DNA of 64,000 bases from the NCBI RefSeq assembly GCF_000003815.2, contig NC_049981.1, positions 22,387,817 to 22,451,816 on the forward strand. The letters are read 5' to 3'. Position 1 is the stretch's first letter, and every line of letters starts with the position of its first letter. The notes under the pieces were generated by a model. It made no database searches. It saw only the letters and a program-made list of their open reading frames with translations, and was not told the origin of the DNA. Both the position numbers and the translations under genes were made by a program. Of this stretch, positions 63,134 to 64,000 are shown in pieces. The stretch is from Branchiostoma floridae (lineage: Eukaryota; Chordata; Leptocardii; Amphioxiformes; Branchiostomatidae).

Positions 63134-63174
63134 GAAAATGTTCGTGGGCGGCCTGAGCTGGGAAACAACAGAGA
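63134..63174 (+). CDS. hnRNP-family gene, 41-nt exon 2 carrying RNP2 of RRM1
   Basis: CTCTGCAG precedes the exon and GAGA|GTGAGT ends it: phase 2 in, phase 1 out. It encodes the end of R, then KMFVGGLSWETTE and the first base of the next codon. MFVGGL is the RNP2 strand of an RRM. The same residues in squid and hnRNP AB/D identify the group. The intron right after this segment is not in human HNRNPD as I recall it, but short exons here are, I believe, typical of Musashi and DAZAP1. The remaining RRMs lie beyond 64 kb. Confidence 0.88.
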
Positions 63175-64000
63175 GTGAGTACCCACTTTCCTTCTCTCAC
63201 ATATTGGCCATCTCTTCATGTAATAGGTAGCATGGCTACCATCCGGTTAGTAGTTCACTTCTATATTCAATTCTGCTACCTGTCTGGGGAATCTTTTGGT
63301 GGTGACGTAAGTTTAAGAATTAAGGAATTGGTTCTCGAGCACTCGTCTGATGACAACAGGCCCATTTCTTAGTTCGCCCATGTGTAGGGACCAATCAGCA
63401 CCCTCATCCAAAATTTGGACGATTCCAGACATTAGAGATGTCAAGGTTCCCAGACAGAGTAGCATAGAAGCGACAGTGTATAGTGTATGATAGAAGCGAC
63501 TATATATAGTGTATAATAAACGTCTGAGCGAACTAATATCCGGATGGTACATAGGCTATGTAATAGGCCTGTGCACAGATAACAGCGAAATGCATTGAGG
63601 GTCATATGTCAAAGTTCAGGGCACGTGACGCATAGGCAAAATGTCATGACCATCAAGCTTGGTCTAGACAAGAACTGTACATATTGAGGACATCACCTGA
63701 CATATTATTACCCAGAATGCATCTTCCTGTGCATGGACAGTAAATATCGTGAGCAGACTTATACAGTTCTAACATGTTATGTGTGTTTTGCATTATTTGA
63801 AGTGATGAATTGATAAAGTCATGGGTCATACATGTTTTGGATGATCAACAGTTGTTCAGTGATGTACACCAGTGGATGCAGACCTAAAGGAACTACCAAA
63901 GTTTACGACATTTCCTGATTTGAGAGATAATATGGGCAGAAGTGATCTATATAAAAACACTGGCATTTGTTTCAGTGCATCCTAATCAAAAGAAGAAATG
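63175..64000. other. Start of hnRNP intron 2
   Basis: I searched for the continuation of RRM1 (a segment like DLR.YF..FG) after 63175 and found none. The window ends inside this intron. Confidence 0.6.

Noticed and set aside
63175-64000. A further RRM exon before the window end
   Set aside because: No frame resembling the continuation of RRM1 was found on the plus strand.

Overview
The window looks like animal nuclear DNA, most likely from a cephalochordate such as Branchiostoma. This is an inference from intron-rich genes with short exons, a compact head-to-head gene arrangement, tRNA-derived SINEs, hAT-type and other short inverted-repeat elements, and a CR1/L2-type LINE tail. There are no bacterial operons, no CRISPR array, and no rRNA or tRNA gene that I can support. 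One assembly gap (N run) covers 32372-32522.

Three genes are supported. (1) At the left edge, a short first coding exon of an unidentified minus-strand gene (1126-1191) has an upstream region with E2F-like, E-box and CCAAT motifs; the rest of the gene lies to the left. (2) From about 33.6 kb down to 3.9 kb on the minus strand lies a gene I rebuilt from 15 coding exons whose splice phases all agree. It encodes at least 921 residues in eight repeats of a two-lobed EF-hand-like module. None of the loops keeps the canonical calcium ligands. I do not recognise an assigned name. An RFX X-box beside its first exon suggests a ciliary role. (3) On the plus strand, head to head with gene 2, starts a two-RRM hnRNP-family gene (hnRNP D/AB/DL, squid, DAZAP1 or Musashi group). 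It has two alternative first exons (34051-34079 and 34835-35046), both ending in phase 2, and a 41-nt exon at 63134-63174 carrying the RNP2 strand of RRM1. The intron between is about 28 kb, and the rest of the gene lies beyond the window.

The two halves of the window differ. The EF-hand gene (4-33 kb) is full of small repeats: eight copies of one palindromic MITE family, three related hAT-like elements, foldbacks, two SINEs, GT microsatellites and minisatellites. Three of its exons (5, 10 and 15) are preceded by truncated tandem copies of their own splice acceptor plus 5' exon part. The hnRNP intron (35-63 kb) holds only a few repeats and long unique stretches without coding signal, which fits a cis-regulatory landscape.

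All exon calls come from reading splice sites, phase continuity and repeat similarity by eye; no transcript data or database search was used.
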